A stretch of 64,000 nt of DNA from Larix kaempferi (lineage: Eukaryota > Streptophyta > Pinopsida > Pinales > Pinaceae). The notes below the pieces were generated by a model. That model did no database searches. It saw only the letters and a program-made list of their open reading frames with translations, and had not been told where the DNA came from. The stretch spans positions 2,170,001 through 2,234,000 of the forward strand of contig BSBM01001445.1 in assembly GCA_027924585.1 (NCBI GenBank), read 5' to 3'. Below are positions 45,158 through 56,117 of the stretch, piece after piece. A program made the position numbers and the translations under genes. Within the stretch, counting starts at the first letter, position 1, and the number at the start of each line of letters is the position of its first letter.

Positions 45158-47231
45158 TTGTTAGCTTAGGCAAAGTCACTTGAAAATCTTCACTTATCAT
45201 AGCTATATTTTATTGGGGATTGTATAGTTGTTATATATTCTTTTGAAAGTTTTCATGAAATGCTATATCAAAGGATATTGCCTCTGTAGAAATTATAGAA
45301 TGAGATTGGGCAAAATTATTAGTTTAAAAAGGTTATATCTAAGTGTTGATAGGTCCCTTCCTTGAATGACAGTTGGTCCTCAAATAGAATGTACATCCTT
45401 GTAGTTAGGTTTTGATAGTATGCCTATTGCAAAAATATATGTTGTCTTTCTTTCATATTATTTCATGAATCCATTAGTAAGTAGAAAATAGACTAAGCAA
45501 TTATTAATATTGAATATTGATAGCGGGTTGAATTTGACATACCAGGTCACAAGTTATGTTTAAAGATATGAGCAAATTCATTTGATAAGGTGACTCATTT
45601 GAATATTTTTTTGTCTTGTTAAAAGTTAGGATTGTATTATGGTATCTCATTATAGAGGTATGAAGATCCTTATTTGAACTTTTGCAAGATAAAGGTGCAT
45701 TACTGTAAGGAATTGCATGTATTAATCCGTAGGAGTTTAAATGATCTTATCTTCCAATGCATTATTTATTCCTAGATAGACCCTGGTAAAGTTGTTCAAT
45801 CTTCTATATAAAGATTGATGTGTATCACAAAAAAAGGATTTTGTTAAAAATATGAGTATGAATATAGGAATAGAGGAATCTTAAATTTTGTTATGGTCGA
45901 ATGATCATAGGCTATTTTGAAAGAGTATCAAAAGATTATATTTAAATGATGAATCTCAAATTGAACTAAATTATGTTTTATTGTTAGCAGGCTTGACCTC
46001 AAAAAAAAAAAAAAATATTGAAGAGTTTATATTCATACATTAGGATGAGTGTAAAAGGATGCATAAGTTATTGAATGAGCATCTGTGTAATGCTTTGGAA
46101 CTAATGTGTTCAATTATTGAGCAATTGAAGCAAATGAAATTTTATTTTATACTAATATTTGAGGAAGTGATCTTAACTATGACTGATGACATGATCAAAG
46201 ACGAACCTTGATTATAGAAACTTACATATAAGTTGAGCTAAAACACTCAAGAGTAAGTAATGATTTACCTTACATCTTATTGGATTACAGTATTTTATGA
46301 ATCACGATTGGTGATAAAACTTATGGTTAACGATGTGTAATCATCAAAATGCATACATAATTTTGTTGCTATTATGTTGCATGTGGAATGCAAGAATTAA
46401 TAAATGATTGTTACTAAGTAAATTTCCTGGACTCAAACAAGAAGGTTTGAGGGGAAAAGAATATTTCCTGGACTCAAATGAGAAGGTTTGAGGGGAAAAG
46501 AATATTTACTAGACTCGAGCAGAGAGGAGGCATCTTGCACTCACTTACTAGCTGTTGCAGGAGGCAACTTCCCTAAAAATGTGGTCATGTTCCCCATGGA
46601 AGTGGAATAGAGCAGGTGGCTCATTGAATGTTATACTGACCCAAAATACCTCGGCAATCTTAATATCCATCAAATTGAGCAGGAGGCTTGCAAATATTTT
46701 TCCTTGTGTTGCTAGAAAACTAGTATGTTGGGCACACAAGAAGATTCGATGAGGGGATGCTATCTAAATAAGTTGTAAAGTAAGACTGCCATATTTTCCT
46801 GCTGAGTTTGCAAAAGGCTCGTGTTTTGTATGCAAGTCTCCATGATTGCTAAAGTACAAAAGAGTTTGATGATCAACAGAGTCTTGTTTGTGTTATGATA
46901 TAAGAAAATGTTAATGATTTGTCTTGTAACTAGATTATGAGATGTATTTATGTACGAATGCTAGAGTAAGCAAATATTCCCTCAACAAACAGGAAGAATG
47001 ATGAACAATTACTGTTTTGGAACTTTTTATATCTATGTTATGCTAAATAAACGTTGGAAGATCTTGTATGATCTGTATAATGTGCAGGATATAAGCGATA
47101 AGAGTTTGCGGAAATTGCAAAAATAAGAAGACGACCAAAGCAGAAAAATAAAGCAAGCGAAAGAGGGTAAAAGGATTCAAAAGATAAACTGTGGAACACC
47201 GAGGAAGATGTTATTCTTAAGGGGAGGAGTG
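45158..47231 (+). other. Internal region of G1, 3' part
   Basis: No RT or integrase visible. Features: an A15 run at about 46001; three tandem 41-bp units starting at 46422, 46463 and 46504 (TTTCCTGGACTCAAA, GGTTTGAGGGGAAAAG); and a final stretch, GAACACCGAGGAAGATG, before the purine tract AAGGGGAGGAGTG (47219-47231). The last stretch could be the end of an old pol frame (TEEDVILKG), which is weak evidence. Confidence 0.5.
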
Positions 47232-47718
47232 TGTAACACCCCTCAAATCTGACCCTTATTACTATTATTACTAGTTTGGTAAATGTAATTGTAACTGTGT
47301 AAATGGCCCTGATGAGGAGTCCAAGGACAAAGCCCCACCTTTTGAACCTTGAAAATTATATAGTTGGGGCAGTTACGCAATTAACCGACGACAACGTAAG
47401 CCACTCTGAGGGAGGTAAGGAAGTCATCTAGGTTTCGTTACGATGCTTCTAGGTAACCTAATTATTTTGTTGAGGAGTATATATATCACTTATTACCCTA
47501 AGGCTTTTATAGGGAATCTTGAGCTAAGGATAATAACATTCGATAAAAGAAGTCGAATAGGTTGCATTTATGCATTAAGCACTTCAAATGATTTTCGATA
47601 TTTATCTAAAGTACTCTATACATTTTACTCCTACTAGAGAGTACTATGGACATAAGAAAGGATGAAAAGAGCTTAACTTAGTACGTTATACGATAAGATT
47701 AATTATTTATGGTTATAT
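47232..47718 (+). repeat. 3' LTR of G1, first piece
   Basis: TGTAACACCCC start. Homologous to 33433-33930. It is cut at GGTTATAT by C4; the LTR resumes at 54992 (ATATTGGGTAAAGG), matching ATATTGGATAAAGG of the 5' LTR. Confidence 0.8.
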
Positions 47719-48368
47719 TGTTGATGTATATGTAACTTCGGAATGTATTTCACATATATGTATATTGTATTCCTATAGAGATGGTATTATTCCTCTATAA
47801 GGAAGTGTCATCATTTATAATGTAAGTGTCGTAACTTATACTTGATGGGTTATTAGACCACCTTATTTGGGGTCGGCCCTGTATAAGTCATGTGGGTCAA
47901 AGGGTTATTAGACTACCCTATTGGGGGTCGGCCATGTGGGTCAAAGGGTTATTAGACCACCCTATTGGGGGGTCGGCCCACTCAGCATTATGTTATGTGG
48001 TTAAGTTCGAGCCTACATGAGTTAGGTAAAAAGGCAAGTCAAGTCAAGTATAAATAGAGTGCGGGAGGCAGTCTATTTACTCACTCACTTCTCACACATG
48101 CTCTCAAGGAGGAGAGGAGCACTTATGGAGGAGGAGGATTGCTGCTAGGTTATGGCTATCTCTATTGGTTGGTTGTATCATTTCTCTATCTATCTCTGAG
48201 GAAGTTATTGGGGTTTTTCACCTTTATGGTTTTCCCCAAGTAAATCTTTGTGTCTCTTGTGTGCTTGCATTATTGTATCCATGATTGATATGCTGTAGAT
48301 ATGGTGTACATGTTGTTCTCTCAGTTAAGATCCTAGATCATATTGAAGTAAATTCTGAAAATTTAACA
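47719..48368 (+). repeat. 5' LTR of C4
   Basis: 650 bp. U3 has GGGTTATTAGAC(C/T)ACC at 47847, 47902 and 47946, each followed by a GGGGTCGGCC variant. TATA box TATAAATAGAG at about 48051. R/U5 landmarks as in the other copies. Confidence 0.96.
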
Positions 48369-48380
48369 TGGTATCAGAGC
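48369..48380 (+). other. Primer binding site of C4
   Basis: TGGTATCAGAGC directly after the 5' LTR, a perfect match to the usual plant initiator tRNA-Met primer site and the best preserved in the window. Confidence 0.95.
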
Positions 48381-48720
48381 TAGCCTGAAAGAAGGCATGA
48401 TATGGCATGTATGACACTTGTTGCACTTACGATGCTAGGGCTTGATATAGTAAAAACCAGTCATCGTAGAACTTTCGCTATAAATCCGTTTTGGCGAAGG
48501 TTTCGGATCTGAAATTGTTACAGGTCGAAGCTAAAATCTCCAGGTACCTTGTGTCCAAAGGACAACATCTAATTAGTTGTACTTTGTGATTTATGATCTG
48601 TACAATACAGGGTTTCTGCCTCTTCCAGATCTGAGTCAAAATCAGGTGACCTTGGGAAAAAGGTCATAACTTGGGCTAGGAAGCCCCAAATGAAATTCCG
48701 TGAAAAGTGACAGGTAGTAA

Positions 48721-49110
48721 ACAGGCCGAGCTATCTCAGAAAACTTTTTCAGAGGCCTAAGGTCAAACAGTGACACGTGGCATGCCGTACAAGTTCGCTC
48801 TCCTGTATTATCCCATAAACAGGTCACGTTGCGACACTTGGCATATCTCTCTCTCAGAGAATCCAATTGAGGTCAGACCTATCAGGATGGAAAGATAACA
48901 GGCCGAGCTATCTCAGAAAACTTTTTCAGAGGCCGAAGGTCAAACAGTGACACGTGGCATGCCGTACAAGTTCACTCTCATGTATTTTCCCAAAACAGGT
49001 CACGTTGTGACATTTGGCATAACTCTCTCTCAGAACATCCAATTGAGGTCAGACCTGTCAGGATGGAAATCTAACAGGTCAGGCTATCTCAGAAAACTTT
49101 TTCAGACCCT
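48721..49110 (+). repeat. 177-bp tandem repeat in the C4 leader
   Basis: Units start at 48721, 48898 and 49074 with ACAGGCCGAGCTATCTCAG (third: ACAGGTCAGGC), spacing 177 and 176 bp, 2.2 copies. Each holds CAGTGACACGTGGCATGCCG and CAATTGAGGTCAGACC. C5 has one copy (about 59191-59370). Open frames over it on both strands are not credible genes. The rest of the leader, 48381-49700, is non-coding. Confidence 0.9.
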
Positions 49111-49710
49111 GTGGATCAAAAATTTCGGAGTTACACCATAAACAATCAGGTACATATTTCTGTCAAAACAGAATTTTTTTTTGGTACCTTCATTCATGGC
49201 TTCCGGAATTTAGGGCTTTGAAGAAAGTTGGAATTTTTGTAATCGGAGACCATGGATGGATGCTACTCATAAAAATAGAAATTTAGAGACCAAGATCAGA
49301 ATTTTTGGCTGGGTAGAAGGCCGGGTTTGATCAGACCCTAGTTCGGGACTTTGATCAGAAAAATGGAAAATTAGGGCTTCTGTAAAAATGGGAATTTTTG
49401 AAATCTATGACCACGGCTGGAAGCTCCTCAGAAAAATAGAAGCTTAGAGCTTTGGATCAAACATTTTGATTGGGTAGAAGAGTGGGCTTCATCAAACCCC
49501 AGTTCAGGGTCACGTCCAGTGAATCTGGAAGTTTCAAAGGCAAAACTGAGGAGTGAAACTTTGCAGTCTTCAAATTCTGAATATACCAGTTTGATCAGTT
49601 CATCAAGGCGCATATTCCTATCCTTTCGGAAGTTTGAAATTCAAAGTTTGAATTTTTGGGGTCTCTCTGACAAACCCATATCCAGCTCCAGGTCCAGTTC
49701 TGGCAAATCA

Positions 49711-49830
49711 AGTGGATTGGGTTGATCCTAGAAGAAGATGGATTGGTCACTTGCATAAGTGAAGAAGTTCCTGTTTCAGAGGGAGATGAGGCTAAGGCCT
49801 TACATAAGAAGATTACAAGTGATCTCGACA
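49711..49830 (+). pseudogene. gag: gag fragment of C4
   Basis: About 40 codons equivalent to the start of C2/C3 gag (WIGLILEEDGLVTCISEEVP and EGDEAKALHKK), entered through a deletion that joins AAATCAAGTGG of the leader directly to ATTGGGTT of gag, removing the gag start codon. The same joint is present in C5 at about 59961. It stops being similar at GACAGGTATG, a good 5' splice-site consensus. Confidence 0.75.
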
Positions 49831-51304
49831 GGTATGACTCATCGAGGTATGTTTTGATATTTGTTCATAATTAAGTTTATGGTATGTTTGTCTTCATGTT
49901 ATCACGGTTAGTACAATCTTGATTTTAGACTTATCATATCACCTTAATAAAATTATGAATGCATGATAGAAGTCATTCATTTATTAGGAGTATGAAACTT
50001 ATGTTTGTACTAACACATTGTGATGTTGTATGAGTTTTATGTTGTCTACTAACATGAAAGGTACACCAAGAAGACAAATCATGTTCTGGTTCAAGAACAT
50101 ATGATCATGATGACATGAGGACAAAGATTCATCCATTGCCATGGATCTCATAAGAGATCCATTCTCGAGGTATGTATAACTTGGTTTTATAATGGTTAAC
50201 TTATGAGACATGCAGGTTACTAGCACAAGTCACTAAAGAGAACCAGAAGACATTATGCGGGTATATTAGACATAAATAGCTAGCATGCTAATCCAGGTAT
50301 GTTTTTCCTATATCAAGATAGAATCCTACCTTGGGATAGAATCTTATACTATTGTTGATAATGATTATTCATGAAGGTATAGGTTCGAAGAATCACAGGT
50401 TTCATGCATATTATATCTCTTATCTTGAGTGATGATTCAACTAAACAGTCATAGGTTTGAGTAATTATAGGTTTAGACATATTATGCTTCTTATGATTTG
50501 ACTAACCATAAGAATCCTACATAAACCTTGAATGATAATGCTTATTATTTCTGTTTGAAATGATCATGACTATACATGCTTGAGATTATTGTGTTTTAAT
50601 AGTATACTAATGAATGTATGATTTTATATGAGATCACAAGGATAACACAATCATGATACTAATAAGCATGCATAGGAACCAAGGATGAATGTAAGTTCAA
50701 GGACAGGTAATCCAGGAAGCAAAGATCAAGAGGGAGTACACTCCAGTGGTTTATGCAAGGATGCAGATATTTAGAGGGAGTTGACCATCTCTCTACATCC
50801 CACAACAGAAAGGTGTAGAAGAAGCTACTTCAGATTAGGACTCCAGCAGCTCCTGCAAGGAAGCGAAGACTCAGAGGGAGTCCTCCCAATGAACAAACAA
50901 AGATAAGTATTTGAATTGTCATTTCTTAAATAATACTGTTCAATAATGTATATACTGATGTTCCTAGAATTAGGTTGTGTATTATGCATATTAGAATAAT
51001 TGCATTGATGAACAGTATACTCCTAATATGCATGGGTAAGTGGCCTATGGCACTGTACAACATTCCATTGCTACTTATCTAGAATGAAACCTCTTTGCTG
51101 ACATGTTGGGAGTTGTGCACACTCTTAACAATGTTCTGGTAGAGATTGGAAGGCATCTAGAAAGTTACGGAATATGGATAAATGTTGTATTGAAGCATTG
51201 GCTAAGATAATTGCATGACTGTATGGCATATTTCTTTATGTGTAAGAATTTGTTCTGAAAACTATGAGATGTTTTCTAATCATGCAATTTAACTTGTTGT
51301 GTAG
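49831..51304 (+). other. Intron-like mosaic inside C4
   Basis: AT-rich DNA with no counterpart in C2 or C3 but present in C5 (60080-61563). AGGTATG/AGGTATA recurs (about 49830, 49846, 50169, 50297 and 50374), and acceptor-like ends occur (ACATGCAG near 50216, TTGTGTAG at 51298-51305). Small purine-rich patches between them look exonic. At about 50770-50815 the text GAGGGAGTTGACC...CCCACAACAGAA matches the end of the integrase core (RELT..., PQQN), so pol scraps survive within. No complete gene is present. Confidence 0.6.
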
Positions 51305-52691
51305 GAAAGATCGTATGCCATCTCCTACAAAAGAAGAACTACAACATTTGTTCCAGCAACAAAGATATCTATTGAAGATATTGAAGATATTGAAGTTCCC
51401 AGGATCTGGGATGAAGAAATGAAATGCCATGATCCGTCGATCATGAAGAATGATGTTTGGGATGTAATCCCAAGACATGAAGGGAAGTTTGCTATGACTT
51501 CCAAATAGAACTATCAGATCAAGCATGTTGCAAATGGCAGCATTGAGAAATACAAAAGTGATGAAATAGAAGATGCACCAGATGGATTTCAAGACAGCAT
51601 GGTGTAGTCATATATGTGTGCAGAACTTGATATGGTAGGATAGACAGCTTTCTATCCATCTTGGGCTTTACCAATAATAAAGCGGATTCCAACCTTTACT
51701 ACAAGGTTGAGGAAGGCAATCCAGTGATACTACTTTTGTATGCGGATAACCTGTTTGTTACAGGTGAAGATAGATTGATTGCCGACACGCAGCGAAAGCT
51801 TACTACCGAGTTCGAGATGAAGAACTTGGGGATGATGCACTATTTGTTTTTGGCTTGGAGGTGTGGCAGAGTGCAGATGGAATCTTCCTTGGACAAGGGA
51901 AGTATGCAGTAGAGATCCCGAAGAGGTTCGGGATGATGGATTGCAAGGCCATGGCCACACCTATGGCATCGAATCTGAAGCTTTTATGTGATGCTTCATC
52001 TGAGCCGGTTGATCGCCAGATGATTGGGTCCTTGATGTACCTAACGAACACGAGACCAGACATTTGCTTTGCTGTGAACACATTAAGCCAGTTCCTGACG
52101 GATCCGAGGAGTGTTCACCTAGTTGCTGTAAAGCATGTTCTAAGGTACCTGAAGGGTACAGTGGATTATGGGCTCAGGTATGAGGTGAATCAAAAGTTTA
52201 ACCTGCAGGGTTATGTTGATTCAGATTGGGCTGGCAGTGCTGCAGATAGGAAGAGCACATCTGGGTGTTTCTTCAGTATGGGATCAGGTGTGATCTCTTG
52301 GTTTAGCAGGAAGCAGTCCTGCGTAGCACTGAGTACAGCTGAGACAGAGTATGTTACAGCCTGTTCAGCTAGTTGTGAGACAATATGGCTACGGAAGCTA
52401 CTGTCTGAGTTATTTGATCTCCCATTGGAGGATACTGGTATCTTCTGTGATAACCAGAGTTGTGTGAAGCTATCCGAGAACCCAGTGTTTCATGATAGGT
52501 CGAAACACATAGAGATCAAATATCACTATATCAGGGATATGGTGCATAGAGGAGCTGTGAAGCTCCTATATGTTGCGACAGACAAGCAGATTGCAGATGT
52601 GCTGACGAAGCTACTAGCCAGGGTGAAGTTCGAGTACTTCAGAGAGAGGCTCGGCGTGCTTCAGATCGAGGACACTTCGAGGAAGAAGTGA
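51305..52691 (+). pseudogene. pol: RT - RNase H remnant of C4
   Basis: Begins at an acceptor-like AG with EEMKCHDPSIMKNDVWDV-type sequence, has TAG near 51508, loses the middle of RT (about 51560-51605) and the segment removed at 51623 (also lost in C1 and C5), then stays largely open from 51661 to 52691 across one frame change near 51855. The catalytic YVDD is YADN (51739-51750). The RNase H part is in good order: GYVDSDWAGSAADRKSTSG, IFCDNQSCVKLS, ADVLTKLLARVKFEYF and an intact stop. Without integrase and with this box it cannot retrotranspose by itself. Confidence 0.92.
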
Positions 52692-52794
52692 TGAACACAT
52701 TTGCTGAAGCCATTCCAAGCATGTTGGAAGGGGGATCCTTCACATGGCTGTGGATGTAAGCGCTGAATGATGAACATCAGGAGGATGTTCTGGT

Positions 52795-53400
52795 TTCTGC
52801 TTGGATATGATCAGTTGGATCATTATATGTATTTTGTATGAATGCATCATGTTGGATGCTGGATACGATCGGTTGGATCATGTGTATGTATTTTGTATAT
52901 GCATCATGTTGGATGCTGGATATGATCGGTTGGATCATGTGTATGTATTTTGTATATGCATCATGTTGGATGCTGGATATGATCGGATGGATCATGTGTA
53001 TGTATTTTGTATGAACGCATCATGTTGGATGCTGATGGATACATTGTGTGGATCATGTATCCTTGTATGATCAGGTAGATCATGGATGCTAATGGATACA
53101 TTGTGTGGATCATGTATCCTTGTATGATCAGGTAGATCATGTATGCTGATGGATACATTGTGAGGATCATGTATTTTTGTATGATCAGGTAGATCATGTA
53201 TGCTGATGGATACATTGTGTGGATCATGTATATTGATGGATACATTGTGTGGATCATGTATCTATGTATGTATTAGGTGGATACTTGGATGATCATGGAT
53301 GACAAGCTTCTCCAGATGACATGCAGCAGGATGTTGCAGTGATGATGATCATGATGATCATGTGTACATCAGGATGATGTTTGATGAGTATCAGATGATA
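52795..53400 (+). repeat. Alpha tandem array of C4
   Basis: The most regular copy: four units of 57-58 bp (52805-53033; GATCGGTTGGATCATGTGTA, GTATTTTGTATATGCATCAT), then four units of about 57 bp of a second type (53034-53260; GATGGATACATTGTGTGGAT, TATGATCAGGTAGATCATG). Confidence 0.9.
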
Positions 53401-54090
53401 CTTTGTGGCCGTGGATCAGGTTGTGCAGGAAAGCATGTAATTTGTGCCCTGGGAGATTTGCAGATGGTCTTTCGAGGTTTTGCCTATGGCATGTAATTCG
53501 GTGCCCTGGGACATCTGGAAAATGCTATTGCGAGGTTTTGCTTGGGAGGACATGTAATTTGTGCCCTAGGAGATCTGCAGATAGTCTTTCGAGGTTTTGC
53601 CTATGGCATGTAATTCGGTGCCCTGGGATATCTGGCAGATGCTCTTGCGAGGTTTTGTCCTATGGCATGTAATTTGCTCCTGGGAGATCTGGACAGGATG
53701 AAAAAGGCCTCAGATGCTTCAGCCAGGTTTTTCCACGAACACATGTAATTTGCTCCTGGGAGATCTGGACAGGATGAAAAAGGCCTCAGATGCTTCAGCC
53801 AGGTTTTGTGGTGGACCACATGTAATGTGCTCCTGGGAGATCCGACAGGTAGAGCTGTGTGCTCGTAACATCCTGGGATGCTTCAGCCAGGTTTTGTGGT
53901 GAGATCACATGTAATGTGATCCTGGGAGATCCGACAGGTAGAGCCGTGTGCTCGTAATAGCCTGGGATGCTTCAGCCAGGTTTTGTGATGGGTCACATGT
54001 AATGTGCTCCTGGGAGATCCTACAGGTAGAGCTGTGTGCTCGTAATAGCCTGGGATGCTGCAGCCAGGTTTTGTGATGCACGTAATAAGT
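53401..54090 (+). repeat. Beta tandem array of C4
   Basis: Units of 58-90 bp in three flavours: with GCAGATAGTCTTTCGAGG, with ACAGGATGAAAAAGGCCTCA, and with GTGTGCTCGTAACATCCTGG, all ending in a GGTTTTGTGGTG-like motif. Bases 54091-54337 are the conserved 3' block and the AAGAGGGAGTG tract. Confidence 0.88.
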
Positions 54091-54337
54091 CCTGAGGATT
54101 CCACAGTATGGCCAGTGATGATGAAGACCTGCAGGTGGTGGGCCTACATCCAGTATGAAAAAGGACTGGCTCTGTAGAAATTCCTATGACGAGTAGATTC
54201 AGAGATTGATTGAGATAGCAGCAGCAGTGACGATGATGATGATGACTCGATGACGATTATCCAGTGACGATGATCCAGAGAAGATGACTTGTGCTAGAAG
54301 AACTGTGCTGAGAAATACCTTCCTAGTTAAGAGGGAG

Positions 54338-54986
54338 TGTTGATGTATATGTAACTTCGGAATGTATTTCACATATATGTATATTGTATCCTATAGAGAT
54401 GGTATTATTCCTCTATAAGGAAGTGTCATCATTTATATTGTAAGTGTCGTAACTTATACTTGATGGGTTATTAGACCACCTTATTTGGGGTCGGCCCTGT
54501 ATAAGTCATGTGGGTCAAAGGGTTATTAGACTACCCTATTGGGGGTCGGCCATGTGGGTCAAAGGGTTATTAGACCACCCTATTGGGGGGTCGGCCCACT
54601 CAGCATTATGTTATGTGGTTAAGTTCGAGCCTACATGAGTTAGGTAAAAAGGCAAGTCAAGTCAAGTATAAATAGAGTGCGGGAGGCACTCTATTTACTC
54701 ACTCACTTCTCACACATGCTCTCAAGGAGGAGAGGCGCACTTATGGAGGAGGAGGATTGCTGCTAGGTTATGGCTATCTCTATTGGTTGGTTGTATCATT
54801 TCTCTATCTATCTCTGAGGAAGTTATTGGGGTTTTTCACCTTTATGGTTTTCCCCAAGTAAATCTTTGTGTCTCTTGTGTGCTTGCATTATTGTATCCAT
54901 GATTGATATGCTGTAGATATGCTGTACATGTTGTTCTCTCAGTTAAGATCCTAGATCATATTGAAGTAAATTCTGAAAATTTAACA
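54338..54986 (+). repeat. 3' LTR of C4
   Basis: 649 bp. By eye it differs from the 5' LTR by a 1-base deletion near 54390 and about four substitutions. Followed by the TATAT duplication. Confidence 0.96.
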
Positions 54987-54991
54987 TATAT

Positions 54992-56117
54992 TGGGTAAAG
55001 GTCACATTATTTAATTTGTATACAGAGGTATACTCAAAGTTAAAAGAATAATGTAAAATATATATATATATATGTGATTATAACTAAATAGGTGCTTTAG
55101 TAGACAACATGAAAGTAATACATAAATATATGCGTATGAGAGTATGTATGTATAAATCGCTAACAATTATATTGTTAGATTTGTTACACAAAAGAGTGTT
55201 AATTATGTTGACACATCTTACATAGATATATTAAATATGTGTAAATATATTATACAAGACCAGCTATCCTGTACCAACTTCTCACGATCCTCGCAATCCT
55301 CACAACACCATTTGTCTCTGTTTTGGGGAGGCTGGAACTCGTCACCATCTGCCAAGGAGATTTAGATCCGACCCGACATGTATTCACGAAGGGGGAGGTG
55401 AGCAAGTCTCAATGCATTCAAATGAGATAAAATTTGAACATATAGGGGAAGAAAAAAGAAGAAAGGACTGCCGGTTAAGCTCTGCGAAAGTTATGGATAC
55501 AAATCCTGTGAATGGTTTTGAGAGGAAGCAGTTCGAATGACGACTGAACCGAGAAGTTAATAATAGTTTTAAATTAGTTTGAGGTTTAATGCGACCTCCT
55601 AAATAAAACTATGGCTATTTCACATCTCAACGGTTGAGGTATTGTGCGCCTTACCTGAATTTGTTTTGGGTTATTTGTTAATCTTAATATCAGAGTAAGA
55701 TTGTTGTTGTAAGGAGGTTGCACATTTTTATATCAGAGCTGGATCTCTGCTATAATGCGGTTGTATATTCTTTTATCCGAGTTATTGCTGGAAACCTTGG
55801 GATCTATGTTTAGATCTTAGCATGCCTAGGTTAGAACGCCATGCGTAGTTCATATCCTTAATAACACATGCACACATTCCAGATTGGAGACGGATCTCTA
55901 TTCTTTTATATAACGATGCTTATATTTTTAGATCGGATCCTTTTCCCTACTAACATTACAGTTGATAGACCTCTCCTTTAAGTTAGTTATCTTGAATAGA
56001 AATTTGATCGAACGGAGGATAGCGATCTGCTAGTTCAAGATTTATTTTTATGTGGATTGTATGTCGTATAATGCATGCTCTGTCTTAAGAAAACATTGGG
56101 AAGGATAGCAATCTATT
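54992..56117 (+). repeat. 3' LTR of G1, second piece
   Basis: Continues the G1 LTR from the C4 insertion site and matches about 33922-35055 (for example GACCAGCTATCCTGTACCAA in both). It ends at AGCAATCTATT where C5's 5' LTR starts. Confidence 0.85.

Larger units (their letters stand above)
47719..54986 (+). mobile_element. C4: young, non-autonomous Ty1/copia element
   Basis: 7,268 bp with LTRs of 650 and 649 bp that differ at about five places by eye, perfect TATAT duplication (47714-47718 and 54987-54991), perfect PBS, purine tract, and alpha and beta arrays. The internal region lacks most of gag, protease and integrase: a short gag scrap, intron-like DNA and a truncated RT-RNase H take their place. 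Near-identical LTRs with an RT that lacks the catalytic box imply recent mobilisation by proteins from another copy. Confidence 0.96.

Noticed and set aside
45990-46020. A15 run as the tail of a SINE or LINE
   Set aside because: No recognisable SINE/LINE body precedes it and no target duplication was found; it lies in decayed G1 interior.
48642-49141. Frames of 64-74 codons on both strands in the C4 leader as small genes
   Set aside because: They lie in the 177-bp tandem repeat, are not kept open in C5, and have no start context or domain.
52801-53257. CRISPR-like look of the regular alpha array
   Set aside because: Units are adjacent and homologous along their whole length, with no unique spacers, and the DNA is clearly plant.
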